NCBI GenBank assembly: GCA_018672315.1
Contig: CP076053.1
Span: 3,273,827 to 3,337,826 of the forward strand
DNA from: Nocardioidaceae bacterium
GTDB taxonomy: Bacteria > Actinomycetota > Actinomycetes > Propionibacteriales > Nocardioidaceae
DNA length: 64,000 nt
Direction of reading: 5' to 3'
Shown here: piece after piece, positions 37,785 to 46,097 of the stretch
How positions within the stretch are numbered: the first letter of the stretch is position 1
Layout of the letters: each line of letters starts with the position of its first letter
Notes under the pieces: generated by a model
What the model saw: the letters and a program-made list of their open reading frames with translations, nothing else
The model's database searches: none
What the model was told of the DNA's origin: nothing
Made by a program: the position numbers and the translations under genes

Positions 37785-38284
37785 GCGCGCGCCGCCTGGT
37801 GATCGTGCGCCACGGCAGGGCCGAGGCGTACGCCGCCGACGACCACGAGCGCGAGCTCACGCCCCGCGGTGCGGAGGACGCACAGGCGCTCGGCCGGTGG
37901 CTGGCCGCCCAGGAGTGGTTGCCCGACCACGCCGTGGTCTCCTCGGCGACCCGGACGCAGCAGACCTGGACCGCACTCGCGGAGGCTGCGGGAGTCACGC
38001 TCGAGCCCGTGGTGGAGGACGGTGTCTACAACGCCGGTCCCGAGGCGGTCCTCGACGTGCTGCGAGCCGTACCGCAGGAGGTGGTGACGCTCCTGCTGCT
38101 GGGCCACAACCCGACAGTCGCGTGGCTGGCGAACTCCCTGGACGACGGCGACGGCGACCCTGCCGAGCTGATGGCTGTGATGGACGGGTTCCCGCCCGCC
38201 TCGTGCGCCCTGCTCGAGGTTGAGGGCGGTTGGGCCGACCTGGCCGACGGCTCCGCGCGTCTCCTGCGCTCCTGGCGCCCCTGA
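37781..38284 (+). CDS. SixA-type phosphohistidine phosphatase
   Basis: 167 residues, histidine phosphatase superfamily. Seen here: the phosphate-binding RHG motif in LVIVRHGRAEAYA, SSATRTQQTWTALAEA, and LLLGHNPTVAWLAN supplying the second histidine. Size and layout match SixA, which removes phosphate from His residues of signalling or PTS proteins. GTG start within the dodecin stop (GTGA). Convergent with serB, 9 nt apart. Confidence 0.9.
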   Translation: MSARRLVIVRHGRAEAYAADDHERELTPRGAEDAQALGRWLAAQEWLPDHAVVSSATRTQQTWTALAEAAGVTLEPVVEDGVYNAGPEAVLDVLRAVPQEVVTLLLLGHNPTVAWLANSLDDGDGDPAELMAVMDGFPPASCALLEVEGGWADLADGSARLLRSWRP

Positions 38285-38293
38285 GGGCGCGGC

Positions 38294-39535
38294 TCAGTCC
38301 GTGGGTCCGACGTACCCGTCGTCGGCGTCCGCGGCCTCGACCTCCTCGCGGCTGATGCCCAGCAGGTAGAGCACGGTGTCGAGGTAAGGCACGTTCACCG
38401 CCGTGTCGGCGGCCTCGCGCACGACCGGCTTCGCGTTGAACGCCACCCCGAGCCCCGCCGCCGAGAGCATGTCGAGGTCGTTCGCGCCGTCGCCGATGGC
38501 GACGGTGGCGCGGGGCGGCACACCGAGCTCGGCGGCGAACTCGCGCAGCACCTCGGCCTTGCGCGCCCGGTCCACGACCCGACCCAGCAGTCTGCCGGTG
38601 AGCCGTCCGTCGAGGATCTCGAGCTCGTTGGCCTCGGCGAGGTCGATGCCGAGGTCCTCGGCGAGGCGGTCGGTGACGTGGCTGAAGCCCCCCGAGACGA
38701 TCGCGAAGCGGTAGCCGAGCCGCTTGAGCGTACGCACCAGGGTGCGTGCCCCGGGGGAGAGCTCGATGGACTCGTAGACCTCGTCGAGCGCCGAGGCGGG
38801 CAGCCCCTCGAGCAGGGCGACCCGCTCACGCAGGGACTCCTCGAAGTCCAGCTCGCCGCGCATCGCACGCTCGGTGACGTCCGCGACCTGCTCGAGACAG
38901 CCGGCGCGCTCGGCGAGCATCTCGATGACCTCGCCGCGCACCAGGGTCGAGTCGACGTCCATCACGATCAGCCGTCGTCCGCGGCGCAGCAGGTCGGCGG
39001 GCTGCACCGCCACATCGACCTGCTGACGCGCACCCTCGGCGGTGAGCAGCTCGCGCAGACGCGCCGGGTCGACGCCGGAGACGCTCAGCTCCAGCGCCGT
39101 CACGGGGTAGCGCGCCATCCGGGCGATCCGGTCGATGTTCGCGCCGGTGGTGGCGATCTCGTCGACGATCGCGGCGACGGCGGCGGCCGCGAGGGGCTGC
39201 CCGAGGACGGTGACGTGCGTCCGCCCCGCCCCGCGCGCCGGGGCGTCACCGGAGCCCTGCTCGAGCTCGACCTCCAGGCCGAGCTCGGCAGCCTGCGCGG
39301 CCAGGGCCTGCTCCAGCGAGGCGCTCCCTGTGCCACCGGCCGGGGGAGTGACGAGCACGCCGAGCACGAGCCGACCGCGGATCACGACCTGCTCGACGTC
39401 GAGCACGGTGCAGCCGTGCGCGGCGAGGGTGCCGAAGACCTGTGCCGTGACGCCGGGCCGGTCGCGGCCGGTGAGGGTGATCAGGAGCGTCGGCAGCGCC
39501 GGGCCCGGTGCGGAGGAAGGCGCGGTCGCAGTCAC
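38294..39535 (-). CDS. serB: Phosphoserine phosphatase SerB
   Basis: 413 residues. Final step of serine synthesis. N-terminal regulatory part with two ACT-like domains (LLITLTGRDRPGVTAQVFG, then HVTVLGQPLAAAAVAAIVDE). HAD phosphatase domain: catalytic Asp pair in LIVMDVDSTLVRGEVIEML, SGGFSHVTDRLAEDLG, and AIGDGANDLDMLSAAGLGV. This matches mycobacterial SerB2 in length. GTG 39535 chosen because TAGCCT lies 7 nt upstream; a longer in-frame start would add unrelated Arg/Ser-rich sequence. Confidence 0.95.
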   Translation of the reverse strand: MTATAPSSAPGPALPTLLITLTGRDRPGVTAQVFGTLAAHGCTVLDVEQVVIRGRLVLGVLVTPPAGGTGSASLEQALAAQAAELGLEVELEQGSGDAPARGAGRTHVTVLGQPLAAAAVAAIVDEIATTGANIDRIARMARYPVTALELSVSGVDPARLRELLTAEGARQQVDVAVQPADLLRRGRRLIVMDVDSTLVRGEVIEMLAERAGCLEQVADVTERAMRGELDFEESLRERVALLEGLPASALDEVYESIELSPGARTLVRTLKRLGYRFAIVSGGFSHVTDRLAEDLGIDLAEANELEILDGRLTGRLLGRVVDRARKAEVLREFAAELGVPPRATVAIGDGANDLDMLSAAGLGVAFNAKPVVREAADTAVNVPYLDTVLYLLGISREEVEAADADDGYVGPTD

Positions 39536-39542
39536 GCCCAGA

Positions 39543-39548
39543 AGGCTA
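39543..39548 (-). promoter_or_regulatory. -10 box, leaderless promoter of serB
   Basis: TAGCCT on the minus strand, 7 nt before GTG 39535. It lies just inside the 3' end of the upstream hypothetical gene. Confidence 0.5.
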
Positions 39549-40331
39549 CGGCGCGCCGACGGGCAGCTCGCAGGCCGCCACGAGAGCGCGTCTGGCCGCT
39601 CGCTCCAGCGGGACGAGCGCCGCCCGTCGCTGCTCGGCCTCACCCGCCGTCACCGCGCCGCCGTCGTCGACCAACGCGAGCTCCACGATGCGCCAGCAGC
39701 GGTCGCCCTGGGCGATGAGGGGCAGGGCGGCCCGGTGCAGCCCCTCGGGCAGCACGAGGCGTCGGTCGGCGCGCAGGGACTGCAGCTCGTCCGCGACCTC
39801 GGGACGCCAGCGGGCGACCTCGAGATCGGCGAGTGCCTCCAGGGTCTGCAGCAGCGTGCGGCGCAGGGTGGTCGACGCCTCGCCCGGGTCGGGCACCTGG
39901 CGTCGCGAGTGCGCGGCGTACGCCTGCCACACCACCCCGCGACCCACCCGGTGAGGCACGAGCCCGACCTCGGCGCCGGCGACGACGACGGCCTCTCCCA
40001 CGTCGATCGCCTCGGTGTTGAAGGCGGCCGGGCCGGCCAGCCCGACCGGATCCCCGGGCGTCGGCAACGCGGCACCGGCACCGGTTGCGCCCAAGGACCG
40101 CAGCCGGCCCAGGGCCAGCGCCAACGGCACCGCACCTTCGTCGGGGTCGCCCCCGGGCAGCCCGGCGACGTGGTGGGCGACGTCGTCCGCGGTGATGGCG
40201 TCGAGGACGTCGTCGGTGGCCGCGACACCGTCGAGCCAGGCGCCCAGCCAGACCGCGCAGCGCACGGCGTCGGGCCACACGGGGTCGGCGTCAGCAGCCC
40301 GCGAGGAGACGGAGGAGGACACGGCAGACAC
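39546..40331 (-). CDS. Conserved hypothetical protein upstream of serB
   Basis: 261 residues, soluble, no signal peptide or membrane segment. I do not recognise a domain. It is Ala- and Leu-rich, with VRCAVWLGAWLDGVAATDDV near the start, DPVGLAGPAAFNTEAIDVGE in the middle and RRTLLQTLEALADLEVARWR in the C-terminal half, suggesting a mainly helical protein. Start GTG 40331 is backed by TACGCT exactly 6 nt upstream. Coding bias is normal for the window. It stands between serB and a divergent orphan ABC ATPase. Confidence 0.75.
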   Translation of the reverse strand: MSAVSSSVSSRAADADPVWPDAVRCAVWLGAWLDGVAATDDVLDAITADDVAHHVAGLPGGDPDEGAVPLALALGRLRSLGATGAGAALPTPGDPVGLAGPAAFNTEAIDVGEAVVVAGAEVGLVPHRVGRGVVWQAYAAHSRRQVPDPGEASTTLRRTLLQTLEALADLEVARWRPEVADELQSLRADRRLVLPEGLHRAALPLIAQGDRCWRIVELALVDDGGAVTAGEAEQRRAALVPLERAARRALVAACELPVGAP

Positions 40332-40337
40332 GTGCCG

Positions 40338-40343
40338 AGCGTA
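40338..40343 (-). promoter_or_regulatory. -10 box, leaderless promoter of the hypothetical gene
   Basis: On the minus strand CGTACGCT contains TACGCT, followed by 6 nt and GTG 40331. Identical in form to the promoters of SURF1 and fur. Confidence 0.6.
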
Positions 40344-40409
40344 CGGATGCGGCGGTGCGTAGGTTGGGGCCTGCCCGCCCACCCCCGTACGTCCTGGGAG
40401 GACCCCGTC

Positions 40410-41201
40410 GTGGCCGACGCCGTCATCGATCTCGCCGACGTCTCGGTGGTGCGTGGTGGCAACACCCTGCTCGACGGCGTCGACTGGCGCGTCGAGGAGG
40501 ACGAGCGCTGGGTGGTGCTCGGGCCGAACGGCGCCGGCAAGACCACGCTCCTGTCGCTGTGCGCCGCGCAGATCCACCCGAGCTCCGGCGTGGCGGGGCT
40601 GCTCGACGAGGTGCTCGGCACGGTCGACGTGTTCGAGCTGCGCCCGCGCATCGGGCTGACCTCCGCCGCGCTGGCCGAGCGGGTGCCCCGGGGCGAGCGG
40701 GTCGGCGACCTGGTCGTGTCCGCGGCGTACGCGGTGCTCGGCCGGTGGCGCGAAAGCTACGAGCCCGCCGACGTGCTGCGGGCCGCGCGCCTGATGCAGG
40801 AGCTGGGGCTCGGTGGTCTGGAGCGACGGACGTTCGGCACGCTGAGCGAGGGGGAGCGCAAGCGGGTCCAGATCGCCCGGGCGCTGATGACCGACCCCGA
40901 GCTGCTGCTTCTCGACGAGCCCGCCGGGGGGCTCGACCTGGGGGGCCGCGAAGACCTGCTGGTGCGACTGACCACGCTCGCCGACGACCTCGACAGCCCC
41001 GCGATGGTGATGGTCAGCCACCACGTGGAAGAGGTGCCCCCGGGATTCACCCACGCCCTGACGCTGCGCGGCGGTCGGGTCGTGGCCCAGGGGCCGGTCG
41101 AGCAGGTGATCACCCCGGCCGTGCTGAGCGAGACCTTCGGGATGCCGCTGAAGATCCGTCACGAAGCGGGCCGGTGGACGGCCCGTCGCGCCTCGGCCTG
41201 A
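40410..41201 (+). CDS. Orphan ABC ATP-binding protein (YlmA/Rv3041c-like)
   Basis: 263 residues. Seen here: Walker A VLGPNGAGKTTLLSLCAA, Walker B LLLLDEPAGGLDLGG, H-loop MVSHHVEEVPPG. The signature reads TLSEGERKRVQIARAL, with Glu in place of the first Gly of LSGGQ. No permease gene is adjacent on either side. Mycobacteria have a similar stand-alone ATPase near serB2. Partner and substrate are unknown. GTG 40410 follows GGGAGG at good spacing. Confidence 0.85.
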   Translation: MADAVIDLADVSVVRGGNTLLDGVDWRVEEDERWVVLGPNGAGKTTLLSLCAAQIHPSSGVAGLLDEVLGTVDVFELRPRIGLTSAALAERVPRGERVGDLVVSAAYAVLGRWRESYEPADVLRAARLMQELGLGGLERRTFGTLSEGERKRVQIARALMTDPELLLLDEPAGGLDLGGREDLLVRLTTLADDLDSPAMVMVSHHVEEVPPGFTHALTLRGGRVVAQGPVEQVITPAVLSETFGMPLKIRHEAGRWTARRASA

Positions 41202-41215
41202 GACCTGGTCCCGCG

Positions 41216-41221
41216 TAGGCT
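41216..41221 (+). promoter_or_regulatory. -10 box, leaderless promoter of the NfeD gene
   Basis: TAGGCT is followed by 6 nt and ATG 41228. Confidence 0.6.
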
Positions 41222-41227
41222 CGGGTC

Positions 41228-41695
41228 ATGGATCCCTTCGGCGAGCAGATCTGGGCCACCTGGTTGGGGCTCGCCGGCCTGCTCGTCGTCGCCGAGCTGA
41301 TGAGCCTGGACCTGGTGCTGATCATGCTCGCCGCCGGGGCTGCCTCGGCCGGGGTCGCAGCGTTGGTCGGTGCGCCGCTGGTGCTGCAGATCCTCGTCGG
41401 TGTCGGCGTCAGCGCCGCGACCCTCGCGTTCGTGCGCCCCACCGTGCTGAAGCGGCTGCACGGCGGTCCGGAGATCACGATGGGGCCGCGCAGCATGATC
41501 GGCATGACCGTGACCGTCGACCAGCCGATCAGCGCGAGCACGCCCGGCAAGGTGCTCGTCAACGGCGAGATCTGGACGGCTCGTCCTCTCGACGAGCGTG
41601 AGTCGATGGACGTCGGCGACCTGGTCGACATCTATGACGTGCAGGGGTCCTCCGTGCACGTGGTCAAGAGACCTGACATGACCGAGCTGGGCTGA
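41228..41695 (+). CDS. NfeD family membrane protein
   Basis: 155 residues. Three N-terminal hydrophobic segments, including AGLLVVAELMSLDLVLIMLA and VLQILVGVGVSAATLAFV, are followed by a small beta-barrel (OB-like) domain with the typical MGPRSMIGMTVTVDQPIS and PGKVLVNGEIWTARPLDE. NfeD proteins act with SPFH/stomatin-like proteins, and such a gene follows 18 nt downstream. Predicted leaderless. Confidence 0.92.
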   Translation: MDPFGEQIWATWLGLAGLLVVAELMSLDLVLIMLAAGAASAGVAALVGAPLVLQILVGVGVSAATLAFVRPTVLKRLHGGPEITMGPRSMIGMTVTVDQPISASTPGKVLVNGEIWTARPLDERESMDVGDLVDIYDVQGSSVHVVKRPDMTELG

Positions 41696-41713
41696 CCTGC
41701 TCGGGAGGGAGAA

Positions 41714-42886
41714 GTGATGACTGACGGAGGATCCGTCGTGCTGATCGTGCTGCTGGTGCTGGTGGTGCTCGCAGCGCTGTCGCTGTTCAAGGCGGTGCGC
41801 TTCGTGCCCCAGGCGCGGGTCGACATCGTCGAACGGTTCGGCAAGTACCGCACGACCCTGAACGCCGGGCCGAACCTGATCATCCCCTTCGTGGACCGGC
41901 CGGCCTACCGCATCGACCTGCGCGAGCAGGTCGTGGCCTTCCCGCCGCAGAACATGATCACCCAGGACAACCTGACGGTGAACATCGACACCGTCATCTA
42001 CTTCGTGGTCACCGATCCGGTCGCGGCGACGTACGAGATCGAGAACTACATCCGCGCCATCGAGACGCTCACCATGACCACGCTGCGCAACATCGTCGGC
42101 GGCATGGACCTGGAGGAGACGCTCACCAGCCGCGACAAGATCAACACCAGCCTCAACGCGGTCCTCGACGAGGCCACCGGCAAGTGGGGTCTGAAGGCGA
42201 ACCGCGTCGAGATCCAGGGCATCGACCCGCCGGGCTCGATCAAGGACTCGATGGAGAAGCAGATGCGCGCCGACCGCGACAAGCGCGCCGCGATCCTGAA
42301 CGCCGAGGGTCACCGGCAGTCGGCGATCCTCACCGCGGAGGGCAACAAGCAGTCCTCGATCCTGGAGGCCGAGGGTGAGCGCGAGTCCGCCATCCTGCGC
42401 GCCCAGGCCGACCGGGAGTCCTCGATCCTGCGCGCCCAGGGTGAGGGGCAGGCGATCCAGATGGTGTTCCAGGCCATCCACGACGGTCAGCCGGACCAGG
42501 CGCTGCTCGCCTACCAGTACCTGCAGATGATGCCGAAGATCGCCGAGGGCACCTCGAACAAGGTCTGGATCGTGCCGAGCGAGATGGGCAAGGCGCTCGA
42601 GGGACTCGGCAACGCGATCGGCGGCAACGTCTCCGGTGTCCCGGCCCACACCGACGGCGTCAAGCACCGCATCGACCTCGACGAGGTCGAGCTGCCCGGC
42701 GGCGGTGACGTCGACGAGGCCGCCGCGAAGGCACGCGAGGAGGCCGCGGCGTCGGTCGAGGCGGCCCTGGCCGAGGCCCGCCAGGCTGCGAACCCCAACG
42801 CACGCGCCCAGGAGCCGGGCGCGCTCTCCGGTGACGACGTCGGCGGCGAGGGTGACACCCCCGCCCCGGGCAACCCGCAGACCTGA
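41714..42886 (+). CDS. SPFH domain (stomatin/prohibitin-like) protein
   Basis: 390 residues. An N-terminal membrane anchor (VVLIVLLVLVVLAALSLF) is followed by the SPFH/Band 7 domain (VRFVPQARVDIVERFGKYRT, QNMITQDNLTVNIDTVIYFV). Next comes a helical region of five 11-residue repeats of the form ILxAEGxRxSA (about residues 195-248). The C-terminal 80 residues are Ala/Glu/Pro-rich and probably disordered. With NfeD it likely organises membrane microdomains or membrane protein quality control. Start GTG 41714; ATG 41717 is an alternative. A hairpin terminator follows directly. Confidence 0.93.
   Translation: MMTDGGSVVLIVLLVLVVLAALSLFKAVRFVPQARVDIVERFGKYRTTLNAGPNLIIPFVDRPAYRIDLREQVVAFPPQNMITQDNLTVNIDTVIYFVVTDPVAATYEIENYIRAIETLTMTTLRNIVGGMDLEETLTSRDKINTSLNAVLDEATGKWGLKANRVEIQGIDPPGSIKDSMEKQMRADRDKRAAILNAEGHRQSAILTAEGNKQSSILEAEGERESAILRAQADRESSILRAQGEGQAIQMVFQAIHDGQPDQALLAYQYLQMMPKIAEGTSNKVWIVPSEMGKALEGLGNAIGGNVSGVPAHTDGVKHRIDLDEVELPGGGDVDEAAAKAREEAAASVEAALAEARQAANPNARAQEPGALSGDDVGGEGDTPAPGNPQT
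42295..42462 (+). repeat. in-frame 33-bp repeats in the SPFH gene
   Basis: Five tandem copies of a 33-nt unit encode 11-residue repeats beginning ILNAEG, ILTAEG, ILEAEG, ILRAQA and ILRAQG. The repeats are imperfect at DNA level but clear in the protein. Confidence 0.7.
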
Positions 42887-42909
42887 TCCCGGGGCCGGTC
42901 GCCCCGGGG
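42887..42909 (+). terminator. hairpin terminator after the SPFH gene
   Basis: A 9-bp stem (eight Watson-Crick pairs plus one G-U) with a 5-nt loop CGGTC begins right after the stop codon. The next promoter (-10 at 42924) lies 15 bp further on. Confidence 0.7.
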
Positions 42910-42923
42910 TGAGGGTGTCGGCA

Positions 42924-42929
42924 TAGCGT
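42924..42929 (+). promoter_or_regulatory. -10 box, leaderless promoter of the TauE/SafE gene
   Basis: TAGCGT is followed by 6 nt and GTG 42936. Confidence 0.6.
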
Positions 42930-42935
42930 GATCGC

Positions 42936-43730
42936 GTGACCGATCTCGCCTGGTGGCAGATGCTCCTCGTCGCCCTCGCGGGTGTGGGAGCGGGTGCCAT
43001 CAACGCCGTCGTCGGGTCGGGGACGCTCATCACGTTCCCGACGCTGCTGGCGCTCGGCGTACCCCCGGTGGTCGCGAACGTCTCCAACAACATCGGGCTG
43101 GTGCCCGGGTCGGCGTCGGGCACGTTCGGCTACCGGCGAGAGCTGCGCGGCCAGCGACGCCGGGCGCTGGTGCTCGGTGTCGCGTCGCTGCTCGGCGGCA
43201 CCGTCGGCGCGATCCTGCTGCTGGTGCTGCCGGAGTCCGCCTTCGGTGCGATCGTGCCGGCGTTGATCCTGCTGGGCGTGGTCCTGGTGCTGGTGCAGCC
43301 GCGGGTGTCGCGCTGGGTCGCGTCCCGACGGGAGCGACGGGCGGCCGCCGGCAGCGGCGTCGACGCATCGAGGGACGTCGCGCGCTGGGTGTGGCCGGTC
43401 GTGGCGCTCGCCGGGGTGTACGGCGGCTACTTCGGCGCCGCCCAGGGCGTGATCCTCGTGGCGGTGCTCGGCCTGGGGGTCGACGACGCGCTGCAGCGCC
43501 TCAACGGGCTGAAGAACCTGCTCTCGTTGGTGGTGAACTCCGTGGCCGCCGTCGTCTTCGTGCTCGTCGCCGACGTCGACTGGCTCGTGGTCGCCCTCAT
43601 CGCTGTCGGCTCGACCATCGGCGGGCAGCTCGGCGCGTCGGTGGGCCGTCGGCTGCCCCCCTGGGCGCTGCGCGGCGTCATCGCGGTCGTCGGCATCGCG
43701 GCTGTCGTCTTCTTCGTGTTGAGCAGCTGA
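42936..43730 (+). CDS. TauE/SafE family sulfite/anion permease
   Basis: 264 residues with about eight membrane segments. Family features: AGAINAVVGSGTLITFPTLL near the start and GVYGGYFGAAQGVILVAVLG in the second half, the paired glycine-rich re-entrant motifs of TauE/SafE (DUF81) proteins, plus LNGLKNLLSLVVNSVAA. Members export sulfite, sulfoacetate or other anions; the substrate here is unknown. No sulfonate genes are nearby. Confidence 0.92.
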   Translation: MTDLAWWQMLLVALAGVGAGAINAVVGSGTLITFPTLLALGVPPVVANVSNNIGLVPGSASGTFGYRRELRGQRRRALVLGVASLLGGTVGAILLLVLPESAFGAIVPALILLGVVLVLVQPRVSRWVASRRERRAAAGSGVDASRDVARWVWPVVALAGVYGGYFGAAQGVILVAVLGLGVDDALQRLNGLKNLLSLVVNSVAAVVFVLVADVDWLVVALIAVGSTIGGQLGASVGRRLPPWALRGVIAVVGIAAVVFFVLSS

Positions 43731-43765
43731 TCGCGCGATACCGCCGGTCGTGACACGATCCGGTC

Positions 43766-45023
43766 GTGTCCCGGCTGCTCCTCGTGCTCATCGTCCTCGC
43801 GCTCACTGCCCCGTCCGCGGTCGCCGCGGCGGGCACGGGCCGCGCGGACGGCACGACGCCCTCGGACCGGCCGGCGATCCCCTCCGCGCTGAGACTGCCC
43901 GGGTCCTGGGCCGAACCCGCGCCGCCCCAGGAACCGATGGCCGCCGTCGGGCTCGGCTACCGGCGCGAGACCGTGGGGCTGACGGAGAGCCGGGAGCGGA
44001 TCGCCATGTACGGCGTGCCCGCCGACGGCGGCCCGAGCACCTGGCTGCAGCTCCCCGAGCTGCGCACGATCGGTGCCCGCAGCCTGGTCGACTGGTTCGC
44101 GCTCTCACCCGACGGTCGCTACCTGGCCGTCGAGCGCATCTCCGTGCGGCGGCGGCCCGGCTGGGCTCGGCCTCGGAGGCCGTGTCCGCGTCCCGCGCGT
44201 GGACGGCTGGGACGTCATCGACCTCGTCGACGGCACGCGGCGACAGCTGGTGCCGGACACGGGTCCGCTGTCATCCGGTCCGTCCTGGGGGATCCGCTTC
44301 TCCGGGGACGGCCGCTACCTCCTGGTGCCGTACGCACTGGGACGAGGGGCTCCAGGGCCGCGCGCGACGAGGCTCGTGGCCTTCGACCTCCGTGACGGCC
44401 GCGAGATCCAGCTCGTGGAGCCGGGAACGAGCTTCGGCATCCCCGAGGTGCAGCCCTCCGACGGCGTCTCCTGGATCCAGGACGGCCGTCTGGAGACGCT
44501 GCTGCCCCTCGGAGGCCGGGGCACGTCGATCGATCTCGGACCGCGCGTCTACTCCGCCACGACCTCGCCCAGCGGCGACACGCTGGCGTACGTGCAAGGG
44601 CCGACACGAGCGCAACGTCGCCATGGTGCCGAGGAGTCGCTGCACCTGGGCGAGGGGGCACGTGCCGCACGGGAGACCGTCGTGGCCGAGGGGTCGTTCC
44701 AGGCCTTCCTCGGATGGCGGGACGAGGAGACGCTCGTCGTGCGGACCCGGATCGACCGGCTCGCGACCGCGACCGCCGGCGGCCTCGAGCCGCTGCCCCT
44801 GCCGATCGTGGGCGACTGGATCAACCCCCCGGAGTTCGCCGCAGATCTGTGGGCGGCCCCCTTCAGCGAGCCATCGGAGCGGCTCGGGCTCGAGGACCCG
44901 CGACGCTGGTACGTGCGTGCGCTGTGGGTCCTGCTGGCACTCGTCGTGCTCGGCGCCGTCGCGGCCTACCGCTGGGTGGCGGCGGCGGAAGGACCGGCGC
45001 AGCGCAGGCACAGGCCCCAGTAG
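43766..45023 (+). pseudogene. Frameshifted membrane-anchored beta-propeller-like protein
   Basis: One gene seems to be split between two frames. Frame A starts at GTG 43766 with a signal peptide (LLLVLIVLALTAPSAVAAAG) and runs through the repeat-like LSPDGRYLAVERISV. It then turns into Arg/Pro-rich nonsense and stops at 44395. Frame B, shifted by +1, is sensible from about 44160 (GGRVRVPRVDGWDVIDLVDG) and carries FSGDGRYLLVPY and a C-terminal membrane segment (RALWVLLALVVLGAVAAYRW). The switch lies in the GCGGCGGCGGCC run near 44145-44160 and fits one extra base. The intact product would be about 418 residues. It is either a true pseudogene or a sequencing error. The 3' end overlaps fur by 58 bp, tail to tail. 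Confidence 0.75.
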
Positions 45024-45424
45024 GTCACCTCGGCCTCGTCGACGACGAAGCCCGCCACCTCGGCGGTCTCACCGGCGTCGAGGCACGGCACCTCGCCGGT
45101 GGCGCAGTCGACGTCGGCCACGGCACCGCAGGAGCGGCACACGAGGTGGTGGTGGTTGTCGCCGACCCGCAGCTCGTAGCGTGCGGAGGAACCGGCCGGC
45201 TGGAACCGACGCACCAGTCCGACCCGGTGCAGGGCGGCGAGCACGTCGTACACCGCCTGCACGCTGACCTCGGCGGTGGCCGGGTGGTCGCGCAGGGTGC
45301 GGCTGACGTCGTCGGCGGTCGCGTGGGGTCGGTGCTCGAGCGCGGACAGCACGGCCAGGCGGGGACGCGTCACCCGCAGACCTGCGTCGCGCAGGCTGCG
45401 GGTGACGGTGTCGCTGTGGTCCAC
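44966..45424 (-). CDS. Fur family transcriptional regulator
   Basis: 152 residues. An N-terminal winged helix (GLRVTRPRLAVLSALEHRPH, then TAEVSVQAVYDVLAALHRVG) is followed by a metal-binding domain with RVGDNHHHLVCRSCGAVADV and a C-terminal CLRC pair, so a structural zinc site is complete. Whether it senses iron, zinc or peroxide cannot be told; FurA-type regulators usually lie next to a catalase, absent here. GTG start with TACGCT 6 nt upstream, predicted leaderless. Overlaps the propeller gene at its 3' end. Confidence 0.9.
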   Translation of the reverse strand: MDHSDTVTRSLRDAGLRVTRPRLAVLSALEHRPHATADDVSRTLRDHPATAEVSVQAVYDVLAALHRVGLVRRFQPAGSSARYELRVGDNHHHLVCRSCGAVADVDCATGEVPCLDAGETAEVAGFVVDEAEVTYWGLCLRCAGPSAAATQR

Positions 45425-45430
45425 GCGTCG

Positions 45431-45436
45431 AGCGTA
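45431..45436 (-). promoter_or_regulatory. -10 box, leaderless promoter of the Fur regulator gene
   Basis: On the minus strand CGTACGCT contains TACGCT, followed by 6 nt and GTG 45424. Confidence 0.6.
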
Positions 45437-45450
45437 CGTGCGGATGGCGA

Positions 45451-45978
45451 TCAGGCCTGGTAGGTGCCCATCAGGACCGCGCGGCCCAGCGTGTTGAACA
45501 CCGTGTTGAACGAGGCGAAGGTCGGGGTCGCGTCCTTGTCGATGCCCAGGCTCTCCTCACCGATCGCGTGCACCACGAAGTAGTAGCGGTGGTGCTCGTC
45601 GCCCTCCGGCGGGGCCGCGCCTGCGAAGTCGCGGCTGCCCATGTCGTTGCGCACGTGGAAGGCGTCACCGGGCAGGGCGTCGTCACCCGAGCCGGCGCCG
45701 GCGGGCAGGGAGGTGCAGTCGGCCGGGAGGTCCACGACGGTCCAGTGCCAGAAGCCGGACGGGGTCGGCGCGTCGGGGTCGAAGCAGGTGACGACGAAGC
45801 TCTTGGTGCCCTCGGGGGCGCCCTCCCAGCTCAACTGCGGCGAGGTGTTGCCCTGGGCGTGCACCTGGTCGTCCTTGATGGGCTCCCCGTCGGTGACGTC
45901 GGTGCTCGTCACGGTGAACGACGGCACCTCCGGCAGCATCTCGTACGGGTTGGCGGCGCGGGGGCGCTCGAGGCTCAT
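45451..45978 (-). CDS. YbhB/YbcL family Raf kinase inhibitor-like (PEBP) protein
   Basis: 175 residues. Phosphatidylethanolamine-binding protein fold: [20 protein letters not shown], the ligand-site [19 protein letters not shown], and [18 protein letters not shown]. No signal peptide, so cytoplasmic. The biochemical role in bacteria is unclear. ATG preceded by a strong AGGAGG. Confidence 0.93.
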   Translation of the reverse strand: MSLERPRAANPYEMLPEVPSFTVTSTDVTDGEPIKDDQVHAQGNTSPQLSWEGAPEGTKSFVVTCFDPDAPTPSGFWHWTVVDLPADCTSLPAGAGSGDDALPGDAFHVRNDMGSRDFAGAAPPEGDEHHRYYFVVHAIGEESLGIDKDATPTFASFNTVFNTLGRAVLMGTYQA

Positions 45979-46097
45979 GGGGCTCCTCCTGGAGATCGGT
46001 TGCGTACGCCCGGTACCTACCCGGGGCGCGGCCGGCCACGCGTTCCGCGACCTGGACCGCGTCCGCGGGGCGGGCCCGCAGGCACGATGATGGGTCC

